NCBI RefSeq assembly: GCF_902713425.1
Contig: NC_081209.1
Coordinates: 3,791,001-3,855,000, forward strand
Direction: 5' to 3'
Source: Acipenser ruthenus
Taxonomy: Eukaryota; Chordata; Actinopteri; Acipenseriformes; Acipenseridae
Length of the DNA stretch: 64,000 bases
Shown: in pieces, positions 45,801 through 58,289 of the stretch
Layout of the letters: each line of letters starts with the position of its first letter
Numbering within the stretch: position 1 is the first letter of the stretch
The notes under the pieces: model-generated
What the model saw: only the letters and a program-made list of their open reading frames with translations
Databases searched by the model: none
What the model was told of the DNA's origin: nothing
Position numbers and translations under genes: made by a program

Positions 45801-48800
45801 ATCAGTGACTGCTGAAAGCCCTGCATGGAGTGTAGTACAGCATACATACAGTACAGCACAGATCGCTTCAGGCTAGCTCATTATATAACGTGTCGGACAT
45901 CATTCGTCTTTCATATCCAATTCCAGCAGCAGCTCGGTGCTTCACTGCCCAGATACCCAAGTGTGCTCCCTCTCAGTCTTACATCATTACTGCTGGGCTA
46001 AAAGACTCCTTCGGTTACAAATATTACTTACAGAAAAGACGAAAACGGACGGGGTAGCCCCTGGGACAATGTCGCTGCTCGTCTGACTTTTTTAAACTCC
46101 AGAACACAAGGAAGGAATATTTTAACTTTTGGTGGGATCTCATTTAGCGCTGAGCAAATGTGTGCAAAGACTCTCAATTCCAGGGATGGAAATAAGACTC
46201 CTATTGCATAGCAGTTTGATCCATTCCTGGCTTTACCCAGTTTAATGAGACACACCTGAGCTTGTTACCTATACACTGCGGCTAAACAAGCTCACACATA
46301 GTAAAACTCATAGCCTCTACCTTTCCCCGCTGAGACCAGAGCGGAGGGTCAAGCTGTCCGCGAGGAAGGAGCCCGTTCTCCAGGCAGGACAGGAACTGCA
46401 GGAGGTGCCCCCCCTTCGGGAATCGCAGGGGGGGGCGCTGGATCCCATCCTGACTCACCAGCACCACTGTCCCACCGCTGTCCACTGAGAAAAACACAGC
46501 AGCCCAGCGTTTAAAAGCTATTGCTAAACCACATGATTATATGGCCGCTGGGCAGAATGTTAGCTTATTAAATACAATGAAAGTTTAACAGTGCGATATT
46601 GCAATACAACAATTCGCTAAAAGTATTTCTTTTTTTTGTGTTTGGTAACAGAAAATGGTTTTCAAACTTGTATTTCAATAGATTATACTCTGTTGCCAGG
46701 CTTCCTTGTGGATGGTAGATTACATATATCAATAGATAACCAGGACATGATACATCATTAATCAGGCTGGGATAAACAGTTAGCCAGGCAGTGGTAAGCT
46801 GTGCATAGTGAGGATCCAGACATGTAATACTGTACATGTCAGAGCTAACATTAACTACAAATAAACATTATTAATGTAACCAATAATTGCATGCATGCCA
46901 CCTTATATAACTTATGTATATATTGCAACATGTATATATTACAGAAAAATATTTAATTCCACTTGACAGGACAATAACATTCGTTGTAAAAAAGATAAAA
47001 TCTTGCGACCAGTAAATTTGTGTTCCAATTTATACAAGAAAATCCAATCACGGCAGATGGGGCTCTCTTTTGTTACTTGCAAATGTGAAGGAAGCGGGCG
47101 CTACAGTGAATAGTGTAATTAGATGTGGATCTGCAGAGAGAAATACTGTTCTAATTGTCTTTGTGAGAGAAGACCTGGCATCTCTCCTATACTGCTGCAT
47201 GCCAGCAATATCAAACAGGAATCAAAAAATACATTAGCAGTGATGACTTTTTATATGAAATTGCTCCACGTCCAGATTTTCTTTTGTGACTCTGCGGAGT
47301 CTTCTAAGAATACTGGCCGCTTTCAGCTCTGGGATCAGGTTTGAATCTATCTGGGACGACATCTGGCATTTAACAATCTAAACCGTGTGAGCGTTACTGA
47401 GCGCACAGTGGTTACCGTGTTTGCCTCCTGCAGGGAGTACAGTTTGCACTATCATGGACTAGCTCTGCAGAGTGCTTTGCAATGACTCTGTTACAGATAA
47501 AACATCACATAAACAGTGCGAAGTGTAAAGCTCCCCTCTGTTTCTACAGTACAATGATGCACCAGCAGTTGTGATACTTCAGTATAAAGTCATCTTCAAT
47601 TCAGTTCAGTTGAAACCCATGATTATCTTTGATGCAAATGCACATGGGGGCATAAGGTACATACCCAGCTGGTGACAGTGCAAATACACAATCTCTTCCA
47701 GACGGATGGTCATGGCATAGTCCCAGTAAACACTGAAGGAGATATAAATATACATACAGATTCAAAAGCTTCATTATTATTAACTAACTATCTGCAAGAA
47801 CTCAAAACACTGTGATTGTTATTATATATCAAATGCATTCTATTTCCTAATTTGAAAAAGTTTGAATACATAAATAATGTAATGGCAGTGCCAGCTACAA
47901 AAGCTACAGGTAAGACATCTCCACTGGCCAGCCGCTCAAAGGGACATTTCTAAACAAGTCAATGCATTTGTTTGAAAAGAGAAGGGAAGAGCCAGTCTAC
48001 CCCAGACTGATGAAGCTGGAGTTAAAATGCACAACCCGCTCTGCTTACATTACAAAGCAAACACAGTTCCCATTGTCTTAATGGCATATGGGAAATGGAA
48101 ATCTTCCCAGCACTTAGACTGAGGCTGCCTGCACCAGTGCAGCCGTACACACTCGGACATGTCTTGTAGTTAAATGCTCACCTCTTCTCATAGTCTAAAT
48201 CTCCCACAGAGCTGTTCATCAGCTGGTTGGGTGTCCACTTCAGGGTCATGATGTCTGCAGTCTGGTGGAGAGACAGGTACCCCGGGATGGCTTCCATATC
48301 GTCTCTCTGGTAATGAAATTACAAAATACATCAGGGATGTGATCAATCATACGACTGGTGTCTGATTTACACAAGTGCAGACCCAGCTAATACCAAAAGC
48401 AGCAAACTCAATACAGAGACTCCAGTGCTTACTCTATTACAAACAGTGGATCGATTGTGGCTGCCTAATTTAAAACAGAACATCTTAATAGGAATAATAT
48501 GTGATATTGTAGTAGTATAAATATCTCAATAGTGTGGCTCTGAATCCTGTAGTATAAAGATCTCAATAGTGTGGCTCTGAATCCTGTAGTATGAAGATCT
48601 CAGTAGTGTGGCTCTTCAGTGCAGAGACGTGCGCTGTGGTGAACCACGTGGATCCCAGTGTGCGTACCGGCTGGACCAGGACGTTGTTCTTGCCAAAGAG
48701 CAGCGTGGCCCTGGAGTTCTGGTGCAGGGACTCCACATAGTCACGGGCTGAGGGGGAGAGACGGTCATCCATACTACCACTGGAGTGCCTCTTCTGGATC

Positions 48801-51800
48801 TTAACAAAAGGAACACAATATTTACTCAGTTCCGTTCAATCTCTCCATCTGAAGTTAATATTTGGAGTTAAACAGTAAAAGATAAATTACAGGAAGTGTG
48901 ATTACAGCATCATTACTAAATTAAATAAGTCATGCCGTATCCTTCCAGCACAGTGGAAGATAAGACCCTTTATTCAAAATCTATTTCTGGAAAGAGGAAG
49001 TGACATCTTAGGTAACATTATGACTACCAATAGGAGTGAGTAAAACGGCACTAACGAGGGATTCAATCCCCTGTATAATAAGGAACATTAAGAAGGTCCA
49101 CACATGATCTGGATGCACTGCAGTACACGGCGTCAGAACAAGGACTCTCCTCAAGTAAGGGACTAGACCACAGAGGTTTACATAATGTCGTGTTTAAGGA
49201 ACCGCAGAGATTGTGCCAGGGTTTGAAGCTGCAGTGCGCACTCACACAGAGAGCAGGGCGCTTGGTGGGAGAGTCCTGCCGGCAGTGACCGCTGTGAATG
49301 CGGTGTCTCTGGACCAGCTCGTCTGCAGAGGGGTCCGTCCAGAAGTGATCCGCTGTCTTCATCTTGGTGTACTCCAGGGCACAGGGGCCCACTGAGGGAG
49401 CAAATGCAAAGGCATCATTGATACACCCACAGCAAGGAGATGGGGCATGAGGGGCTGGTTTAACCTAGTTTGGGAATGATCAAGAACACTTTAGTTTAAA
49501 GCCAAGATCACACTAAAACAACCGCATGGATTAAAACTTGAATCTCTTGGCTTTATTCATCTAAATCAACACTGTCTCTAGGCCTTTCGGGTCTAGGTAA
49601 GGACTAGATCACACAGTCCACCAGTGCCCCAGCTTTAACTACTAGACTGCATTGCTTCACAGTCCAGCTACAACCACAAGGCTCCTGCCTTCAAGTCCTA
49701 AAGCTCAAACTACTAGATCGCACTCTCTGACTCTCGATCGTTCAGCCCCCCACTTGGCCCCCCCACTGGGCTGAACTGCCTCTATGTGGCAGGATATACA
49801 TCTAATAGAATTGTTCAATGTTACCCAACAAGGATGCAAGTATTGGTCCGTCCACTGGGTCCATCAGCACAGCCTCCTTCTCATAGAACTTACTGGGGAA
49901 AAAAGAATGGCGCACAATAAAAAGTCACTTGTTTTTAAAATGACTTGCCTGTCCCCGTCCCCCCCCCCAAAAGAGATCAGACACAGCGTTGAGGACACCA
50001 GTGTGCCTCACTAATCCCCCCCACCCCACCCCACCCCACCACCACCCCATACACCGAAACACACCTACCTGCTGTTCTCCACTAGGTAGTGGACGATCTT
50101 GTCCAGAACTTTTTCGATGAGGGCTGTGCGGATCCATAGATGTTTGATGACCTGGGGAGGCACGCAGGGCAGTTTCTGCAGCTTCCGAGTACTATCAGGA
50201 TTCAAGGGGATCTGGTTCCTCCTGCAGCAACAGGATTGAAAAACAAAGTAAAAGAAAAGAGCAAGTCCAGCAGGCCCCCCATCTCACTGGTCACATCTGA
50301 TTTTAAACAATGCAGGATTTAGAAGCTCTACCAGTACAGCACCTAACAAGCAAGCTGTAACAATCCCTACTAATATGAGTGACATCCTCATTCAGGCCCT
50401 GGGACCACACATGTGGAGATGTGTTTTAACTCATTGAATAATCTCATGGTCCATGCAATCGTAACTCATGCAATTGTATCAGTGGCGGTGGAAGATAAAC
50501 GTATTTACTTGCTCTCGATGATCTGCTCCAGCTCCTGTGCCTTCCTGCAGAGTTCGTCAGCCAGAGGGAAGCTCTTCCCCACCTTCATGAACAGCGCTGC
50601 GATCTTGTTGCTGCGGAGGAACCCGGCAGCCCGCCGCTTCAGTCCGTGCAGCACACACGCTTCCACCGCAGCTGAGAGGGCACCAAACACACACCCACAG
50701 ACACTCACTTCATCTGAGGGGAACCACTGACATCACAGGAGAGGGGCTGGACTGATGCTGCTCACGTGAAGAAGTGTGGAAGTGATCACCAATTAAAATA
50801 ATGACCACTGCACAACACAATAAAATATAGTTGTATTGTCTTTCGTCAATAGCTACTTTGAATTATTTGCCACTTTTTGCAAGGTGTTGCAAACGACTCA
50901 TTTCCCAAGCAACACAGTCGCGCTGTCAGATGATGGTTCATGACACAGAAGAACACATTAGTCTACGATTCACTCTTTTCTGTACCGAGAAAGTTAACTG
51001 TGAAGTTCCCTTTCCTGGTAAATGAAACCCATGCCATGCTCCTTCCCTCCTTCACAATCAATACCACCCTTACAATATTGTTAATGTAACAGCAGAGTGA
51101 TCCAGCAGTTTACCTGCAGCCTAGGGCGTTAACCCTTTAGTTCCTAGCACACACAGCTGTGCAGAGCAGTTTGATCCATTCTTGGTTTCACTACGAGTTT
51201 AATAAGATTCACCCGAGCTTGTTACCGATACAATGTGGCTGATCAGCCTCGTAGTAAAACCTGGAATGAGTGAAACTGCTACGCAATAGGAGTGTTCTTT
51301 CCATCCCTGAATTAGGAATGCAAATCCCTTTTCCACATGACTTCATCTGAAAAGATCTTTGGGCAGAGATTGCTTAATAAGCTAACAGGGAGTTCAAGAT
51401 GAGTTCTCATCAGGGTCTGTGAAACAAGCCTTAAATGTGCATCAGTTCAGGCAATGGGATGCAGAAGCTCCGATAGTATAACATTTCCATGATGATCGAC
51501 TGCATCGTTCAGGAGAAGCAAGGAATGGGACAAGGTCTTTTTTGGTGCTACAATGCAGTGCAAAACGGACTTGATGCATGGCACAAATGCATCTCTGCTG
51601 CATATCTGTGTAGTTATCGAAAATAATCATTCTGAATGTAGACGTTCTTTATGAGACATATGCAACTGTGAAGTATGACTGTGCACATACTGTGGCTATG
51701 TCAAATGCATCTTCTGGTTTACTAACCTAAAAGGACAAATCCCTTTAAATTTCAGTCTGTACCAGTACTGTGTTTTTGTTATTACAATGGAGCAAAAAAG

Positions 51801-52519
51801 GCAACGGTAATAATAAAACCCTTCTACTGGCACAAACACCATTGAAGTTACGTAATTACTCTACAAAAAACTGCAATAGCAGGTACGCTGAAGCCCAACT
51901 GCACAGGTACATCAATGTGAACTGGAGGTTCCTCGTATGGGGAATACACAACAAGCAGTTACAATGTAAAAAAGGAATCCAGTTCTGATTGATATGTACA
52001 GAATGAGCTGCCCCAGACTTTCAGAATGACTCATTTACTTGACATTTCTCTGCTGTCACCAGTCAGATTAATCATCTATACTATCTTTCTATCACAAGAT
52101 AAAAATCCACAGTTCCACATTCACAGTGCGAGGAGCAATGCACCTCATCCAGCAGGGCTTCATTTAGTTTTTTAGTGTGATTGCTCCTGACAAAGTAAAA
52201 CAATAACACAATGACAAAGTAATGCTTGTCACTCATTGTAACCTGCAGCGGTCAAACTGCCCCTTTATCCACAGCAAATAAGAGATGAGGAAAAGAAATG
52301 TCAAGGTCAAACAGAAAATGGTACAACTGGTTCTTACAGAACGATGCTGGATGCTGTTACACTACTGCCCACTTAATTGCACGCTATCATTTAACAATTG
52401 GTTTCCTTATTATCTTGAATGAAGTATGCCTTAGAACACCTGTGCAGGAATGCTATCTTTATTCTAAGACAGGGTGATGCTGTGCCTGTTCTGTCTAGTG
52501 TACTTAATTACACCCACAC

Positions 52520-52589
<70 letters not shown>

Positions 52590-55500
52590 CTGCTGTTGCC
52601 ATGGAAACCCCACCTGATGGCACCCAAGAAGAAGACCCTGAGATAGGTACAAGAGAGAGCTGGTTGAGGTTTGGCTTATTGGTAAATTCACCCTGCTCCA
52701 TTTATACAATTCACCATTCGGTACGGCTATAAACAAATGATTTGTTATTGAAAAACCATGCAATCTACTGTCCTGTGTAAATAGGGCAAAGCTATACAAA
52801 CAGACGTTTGTTAGTCCATTCTAGTACACCATGCCTAGCATGTGGCTTGTACAGCAGTCCTCATATATTCTCTACAGCTGACAAAGACTGGTGTGATACA
52901 AGCCCACAGTTCAATCAGAGTCCTGGTTGTGTTGAAGCAGGTTTTTTGTAGGTGGGAATGCTGGCTACAGCTTTCCACTGCGTTAGACCTTAGATTTAGC
53001 CCACTAAGATCTGCTTACATTTGAAATGCATTTGAAAACCTGGAAAAAACACACAGTTAAAACCGCAGTATAACTGAAAGACAAAGTGGTTTTCTGTACA
53101 TATTTATCAACAGGATTTTTTTTTTTTCATATGGGTGATGCATTTAATGAACAGATGCTTGAAAATGGTTGAGTGCGATGCTGCCCTATCAATATTCTGT
53201 GCAAGTCCACAGAAAGACAAGCCTTTAATGATCTTTGCTGGTACAGATTCAGAGAAAGAAAAAGCACTTCTCTGCCCAATGATGAAGGCTTAATGAACAG
53301 GTCGTGTGGAGCTTACACAGTGCTATCAAGCCATCAGCAACAGTCAAAACCAGACCAAATACATCAGAGAAAACAGGAGCTGTTGTAACAGATGGGCCAA
53401 TAGCCAAAAGGCACCCCGGACATTTCTGAGTGCCCAGTTATCAAGGCTGCTATTGCTGCTCACGCCAACAGACCAAAGATTGACTCCTCAATTCAATTTA
53501 TCACAGAGCTAATGACAACCAGCAATTTTTCCAAATAAACATTCATCACCACCACCCCCCCCCCCTCCTAACAAAAGGCAGGCACATCAACTATAGTAAG
53601 TGCCTGCAATTGCTGTGCTCTGTAAGAGCAGCTGTCGTCTGAAGTGAATGACATCAAACCGCAAGGATTATGTACAGAATAGGACGGCGAGCAGGTGCAC
53701 CTCTATGGGGGGTTCTGATTGGGCGCTAAAAATAGCATCGGCCAATGAGGCGTTGCCTGGAGGGTGCAGCTGGTTTGCATCCAGGTTTAAAACTGTACTT
53801 TCTTTTTTAATAAGGGTTTTTAAAATGTGTACTATAATGCAAATCCTTCCCAAAGAAAGAGCGTGCCAGTGCAGCGCGTGCCTACAGTGAAAAGAGCTCA
53901 GTGAAAGAGCATGTTTAATGGTGGTTTTTAGATACGTTTAGATCATTAAAGTATATCCCACGTTATTAAAAGAACTAATTCAGTTAGCATCAGAGGAATC
54001 TGGCATCTCTACTGTGAACCTGGTTGACAGACACAGCCCATGAAGTTCAGAGTATTGTTTTTATATGTAAAAAAGGCACCTCCTGTCAATTTCTGTTTGC
54101 GTCTCCAGTATATTGTGCATTTACCATGCTTTAGTATCCTCATTTAGTACACTTTGCACACTGGTATGCTACTTTAATAAGGGAAGAAAAGGTGGAGGGC
54201 ATGTTTTTAACGGTGCCTGCAGCGAAAGGGCAGGCAGCTGTGCTTGACATTCCACTAATTGTGTCTCCCAACAGAATCAAGTTGAACCCTCGCTTCCTGG
54301 GGCTTCTTAAATGATTTAGTAATCACGTCGTCAGTGACTCCCCCGTGCGCTGTCAGAGAGCAATCTGGGTGTTTTTAATCTGCCCCTTTAACAAGGAATC
54401 AGCCATCAGAAAGCCCTTCTACTGTATTTACATGCCATCACAAAGGCTATGGGACAAAGCAGGTCGCTGCGTCAGCAGGCGACTGAATGCAAGCTACAAA
54501 CTGAACAAGGTATTATTAAAAGACGTTATTACCAGAGCCATAACCGAGCTTGAAGAAGTAATTCACCTCTTACTGCTGCATGCAGTTTACTGTGTAATGA
54601 GCAGTCTGAAATGGAGGCGTGTAGTAGGCTCTAATTATAATTGAGTTCCCATTGCAAGACTCTCCAATCTGCAAAGTAATCTCCTGCAATCCCAAATGTT
54701 ATTTAAACGCCTTACAATTCAATGCTTTTCGTATTTAAAATCACTAGAATTATTTTGACTGTTGCCTCTTTACTGATGAGATGGCTAGGCTCTCAGCAAT
54801 GGCCACATCAACACAGATTTCAACATGGGGAGGATGACAGCAGCTCTAGCATCCATTATGCATGTGCACAATAACAAAAAAGGTGGCATGTTCTCAAGGT
54901 CATTCCTTAATAAAAACTAGCATGCAACGCTTGGATAACAGCGTGTGCACTGACCACCTCATAGTCAATCATTTAGTATTCATCACGAGACGCACAAAAC
55001 AATTATTTGTCAGCTTCAACCCTGACTCTTTTTTCTTTTTTGCCCTCATGTATTTTGCAATGACTGCTGGCATGAGAATGCATTCTTCAAACAACTTTTC
55101 ACACAATGAATCAAACCCACTGCCTTTACACGGCAGCCCAGCGTTTTAACCATTGAGCTTCTCACACCTACCTTCTGCATTACTCTGAAGTCTACTGAAC
55201 CCAGACTTACCACCGGATATACTAAGACTGTCATAGAACCAGCTTCATACATTTAACTTAAAACTGCAGTCATTTCTCCAGTCAAACATTATGAATGGGT
55301 CTTTCTGTTTAAATTAGGCACCAACACCTGCTCCATGTACACAAGGACAGCGCGCTAGCAAGCAAGGTGCATATTGCTGCTCAGCTCCACATAATAAGCA
55401 ATATCTTTCTTATCAGCTTTTGGACAGGGCACAAAGCCTACGAGATGGAGCATTTTAATAACTAATGTATGTCCTGTTGATCTCTTATCAATATCAGCAA

Positions 55501-58276
55501 TTATTATATGCAAAATACAGCAAAATTAAAAAATGTATAAATAGCTCCCGGATATTACAGTACAAGCAATATAAACCTGCGTTTTGTCTTAGCAGCTACA
55601 ATCATTCTCATTCTACACAGAAGGAAGCTGTAAACAGCTGTAATATCTCCCTTCTGTTCTGACAAAGCTGAACCTCTTTTGCTCATATTTTGCAACTGCA
55701 CAGTTCCTTGAGCCAGGGAAACAACTGTGCATGACCCAAAACTGAGCCTATAACCATTTAAAACACAAGGGAAAGGTTTATCAAGGTCTGTACACCTGAC
55801 ATGAACCTTCTCAATTGCTTTGTACTGCTTTTGTAACATTACCAGTTTTTCACAAGGTCAAAGACTGAATCTTTGCCTAGCCTTGCTCAGATTGCAAGAT
55901 CCGTCTAGGACACAATCCAAGGCGTCTGATTGTCTAAGATAGCACCTCCTTATAAAAGTTTGCCACGGTATTTTTGCATGGTATTTTTGCTGTTTTATCA
56001 TGCTTTTCTGCTAGCTATACTATGCATTTACCAGAGTGTGCCATGTTTACTACTATGCTTTACCATACCTCGCTACTCTGGACAATGGTTATAGTCCAGG
56101 GCTTGTAACCAGAAGGTCCCCGGTTCAAATCCCACCTCTGCCACTGACTGACTCACTGTGTGACCCTGAGCAAGTCACTTAACCTCCTTGTGCTCCATCC
56201 TGCGGATGAGATGTTAAATCAATGTCCTATTGGAAGTGACTCTGCATATAATGCACAGTTCACAGCCTACCTCTGTAAAGCGCTTTGAGATGGTGGTCCA
56301 CTATGAAAGGCGCTATATAAAAATAAAGATTATTATTATTATTACTATGCTTTACCATGCTTTCACTGTACTTTATTACAACCTATTCTGCTATTGGGGG
56401 AAACCACTGTGCTGTAGTGGGGTGTCCAGCAGTTTATAAAGGCTTCCTAGATAGGCTCCACTCTATTCCCAGAATGTATGGAATATCAATAAACGCTTTT
56501 TATTGTAAACAGGCTGGATTAGGAAATCTGAATTACCCCTGATACTAGGATAACAGCAGCAGTGCAAGTTGAATTTTCCATTTCCATTTCTTTACTTCTA
56601 CTGTGACCATCCAGAATTCAAATCAGCTTTAAAATCCTCCTGTGTTCCCATATTAATTTAAAAGGTGATTTGAATTCTTTAAAAAGCACACGCACGCATG
56701 CACACACGCACGCATGCACACACGCACGCACGCACGCACGCACACAGAAACTTGATTCCCATGTACTTTAAGAGGTTTGCAATGTACTGTTACAATAAGC
56801 TTGAAAACCTATGTAAACAGCAAGAGCATAGTTCAAAAGTGTCTAGAACACGGTTTATACACCAATTATTCAATAATTACTGAATGATCCATATTAAGTG
56901 CTATTCATTGTAAAGACAGCCTTGTATTGTCATGGCTTTTGACAGGTCTACTTGCTTTACTCCAGGCAGCCAGCGCTTTCTCACAGCTGGGGAGTATTTG
57001 TTGAAAAGGAGGTGGGGTTGTCTTTGTACTCAGCTCTAATATAATATTAGCAGCTGGGTAGCTGGCAAGTTGCTGGGCCCTATTAAAATGCTCTAGAAAG
57101 CACTGGATCAACACCTGCAGCTTTCATAATTAACACATCACTTCACAGGAAAAGGGTGATAAAACTGAAAGCTTTTCCCCAGAGCACAAGCATAATAATT
57201 ATGTCCATCCGTCACTTGATAAAAATGGTAAGTATAAAACGCGCAATTGGAGAGATTTAAACACAATTGAACCACAGCAAATGGGCTTTACATTATTTAT
57301 ATTCTGTCCATGGTTTGTGATATATTGAAGGAACATCAGCTTTAATAAGCTGTCATTTGGAACATCGTAGTGGATGAATCTCTGTAAGGCATTCTTTTTC
57401 TAATAAATATAGTCTTGGCATAATGTGATTCAATATGCAACACATTATAATGTCTTTTAAAAGTTTCACTTTTATCATTAGCTATTAAAACTATTTCAGT
57501 AGATTACTTTTTACCTCTGGGGCACATCCAGTTGAAATATATAAGCTGATAACATCACTGCATCCACCAGACTCCTTTAAAACCCTTTCTGTTAATTAAT
57601 TGTTGTCGAATGGTATCAGTTTAATGTAACGGGGGCTTTTGATCTAAATGATCTGCTTGTTTCTATTGATTTCACTCATTAAACATCTCCTGTGACTCAG
57701 TAGCTTTTGAGAAAGCTAAAGTGATACATTGCATAGGTTGAATTTAGGTTAATATGCTAGCCTAGAGTGCTTGGGGTCACACAAGCAATACTATAAAATG
57801 CCACTACTAGAGACCTGGGGCCATATTTTCAAAGCATTTACTTCAGTCTTAATGAACTCCTATTTTCTGAAAGAGGTCAAACGCCTGCTCATTTTACAGC
57901 ACTAGAACCAAACAGCTACATTCTAGATGTCAAGTTCTCTTCAGCCCTCACACGGCGTTTGGTCATCATTTTGTACCATCAACAGCATTTTGTCTTCAGA
58001 AAACAGGAGTTAAAGACTTGAGCAAACGCTTTGAAAATATCACCCGTGGGTTCATATCTGCATCTGGCCACACGTGAACAGAGTTTGGTTTCAGATATAA
58101 ACAAACAGCTGCTCCTTCAGCCTGGGTAATATAAACAATAGGACTGAAATATATCAGAACCCTTTCCAGGTTCTATAAAGACAGGTTCCCTGTGACTCAC
58201 CGCAGAATGAAACAATGTGGCTGCTGTCCTCATGCACAAACTTCCGAGTCACTGCCTCCTCCATGATCTGCTTCAC
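37578..58276 (-). CDS. SGSM1: SGSM1 (RUTBC2), small G protein signalling modulator 1, lacks first coding exon
   Basis: Coding exons in gene order: 58276-58201, 50671-50509, 50221-50069, 49892-49825, 49391-49246, 48799-48668, 48306-48182, 47732-47665, 46484-46321, 45559-45430, (tentative 44345-44239), 43732-43614, 43295-43231, 43072-42927, 42728-42600, 42300-42118, 41666-41595, 40700-40029, 39777-39653, 39289-39207, 39103-38994, 38679-38583, 38230-38063, 37666-37578. Phases agree at every junction; about 1129 residues here plus roughly 21 expected from the missing first exon, against 1148 in human. N-terminal RUN domain, middle region binding RAP/RAB GTPases, C-terminal split TBC domain. Known role: Rab9A effector and RabGAP (Rab36), mainly in brain. 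The first listed exon begins [17 protein letters not shown] at an acceptor, so the ATG exon is probably beyond the right edge. Confidence 0.96.
40029..40700 (-). CDS. SGSM1: SGSM1 large acidic insert exon inside the TBC domain
   Basis: A 672-bp, phase-0 exon encoding 224 residues between the two parts of the TBC domain. Conserved islands [27 protein letters not shown] and [16 protein letters not shown] flank low-complexity Ser/Glu/Pro-rich sequence, as in the family's long disordered insert. Confidence 0.92.
41932..42074. mobile_element. Fold-back MITE in SGSM1 intron
   Basis: Begins CAGGGATGGAAATAAGACTC and ends GAGTCTTATTCCCATCCCTG, an almost perfect inverted repeat. Lies in the intron between exons 42300-42118 and 41666-41595. 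Confidence 0.75.
42779..42815. repeat. (CA)n microsatellite
   Basis: About 18 CA dinucleotides in an SGSM1 intron. Confidence 0.95.
44239..44345 (-). CDS. SGSM1: SGSM1 variable linker exon (tentative)
   Basis: The exon ending at 45430 stops in phase 1 (EF+G), and the next certain exon (43732, [12 protein letters not shown]) starts in phase 0, so an exon of 3n+2 bases must lie between. This 107-bp candidate fits: acceptor CCCCCTAG, open frame [11 protein letters not shown]...PTPAGLSMA, and donor GCT|GTAATG. Human has a poorly conserved segment of about 58 residues here. An alternative frame ([15 protein letters not shown]) also looks protein-like but lacks good borders. Confidence 0.35.
46181..46291. 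mobile_element. Fold-back MITE, partial
   Basis: Left arm CAGGGATGGAAATAAGACTC and centre of the element; the right arm is lost. SGSM1 intron. Confidence 0.6.
48522..48615. repeat. 37-bp tandem repeat beside an SGSM1 donor
   Basis: Two and a half copies of ATCTCAATAGTGTGGCTCTG followed by AATCCTGTAGTATAAAG, starting about 50 bp downstream of the donor of exon 48799-48668. The exon's frame reads through the donor for 34 codons into this repeat. Confidence 0.85.
51150..51309. mobile_element. Fold-back MITE
   Basis: Diverged full-length copy in the long SGSM1 intron, with arms around GAGCAGTTTGATCCATTC and GAATGAGTGAAACTGCTACG. Confidence 0.6.
52522..52586. repeat. (GA)n microsatellite
   Basis: About 32 GA dinucleotides. 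Confidence 0.95.
56067..56342 (+). mobile_element. tRNA-derived SINE with target-site duplication
   Basis: tRNA-like head with box B GGTTCAAATCC, a body with CACTGTGTGACCCTGAGCAA, and a LINE-type tail AAAGCGCTTTGAGATGG ... GGCGCTATATAAA ending in (ATT)n. Flanked by 16-bp direct repeats TACTATGCTTTACCAT at 56051-56066 and 56343-56358. A different family from the SINE at 12302. Confidence 0.9.
56687..56747. repeat. (CACG/CACA)n microsatellite
   Basis: Run of CACGCACG, GCATGCACACA and similar units. Confidence 0.9.
57817..58045. mobile_element. MITE with about 50-bp inverted termini
   Basis: Left end GGGGCCATATTTTCAAAGCA and right end, reversed, GGGTGATATTTTCAAAGCG, continuing inverted to CTCCTRTTTTCTGAA. 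229 bp, non-autonomous; superfamily not assigned. Confidence 0.75.
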
Positions 58277-58289
58277 CTGGAAATGAAAA

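Larger units (their letters stand above)
49246..58276 (-). other. SGSM1: SGSM1 RUN-domain exons
   Basis: Five exons (58276-58201 to 49391-49246) encode the RUN domain, including [40 protein letters not shown] and [20 protein letters not shown], followed by the conserved [12 protein letters not shown]. The intron between the first two (50672-58200) is 7.5 kb, by far the longest, and contains no nested gene that I can see. Confidence 0.9.

Noticed and set aside
50672-58200. A nested gene in the long SGSM1 intron
   Set aside because: Frames of 60-110 codons there lack splice support, conserved motifs or biased composition; several run through simple repeats.
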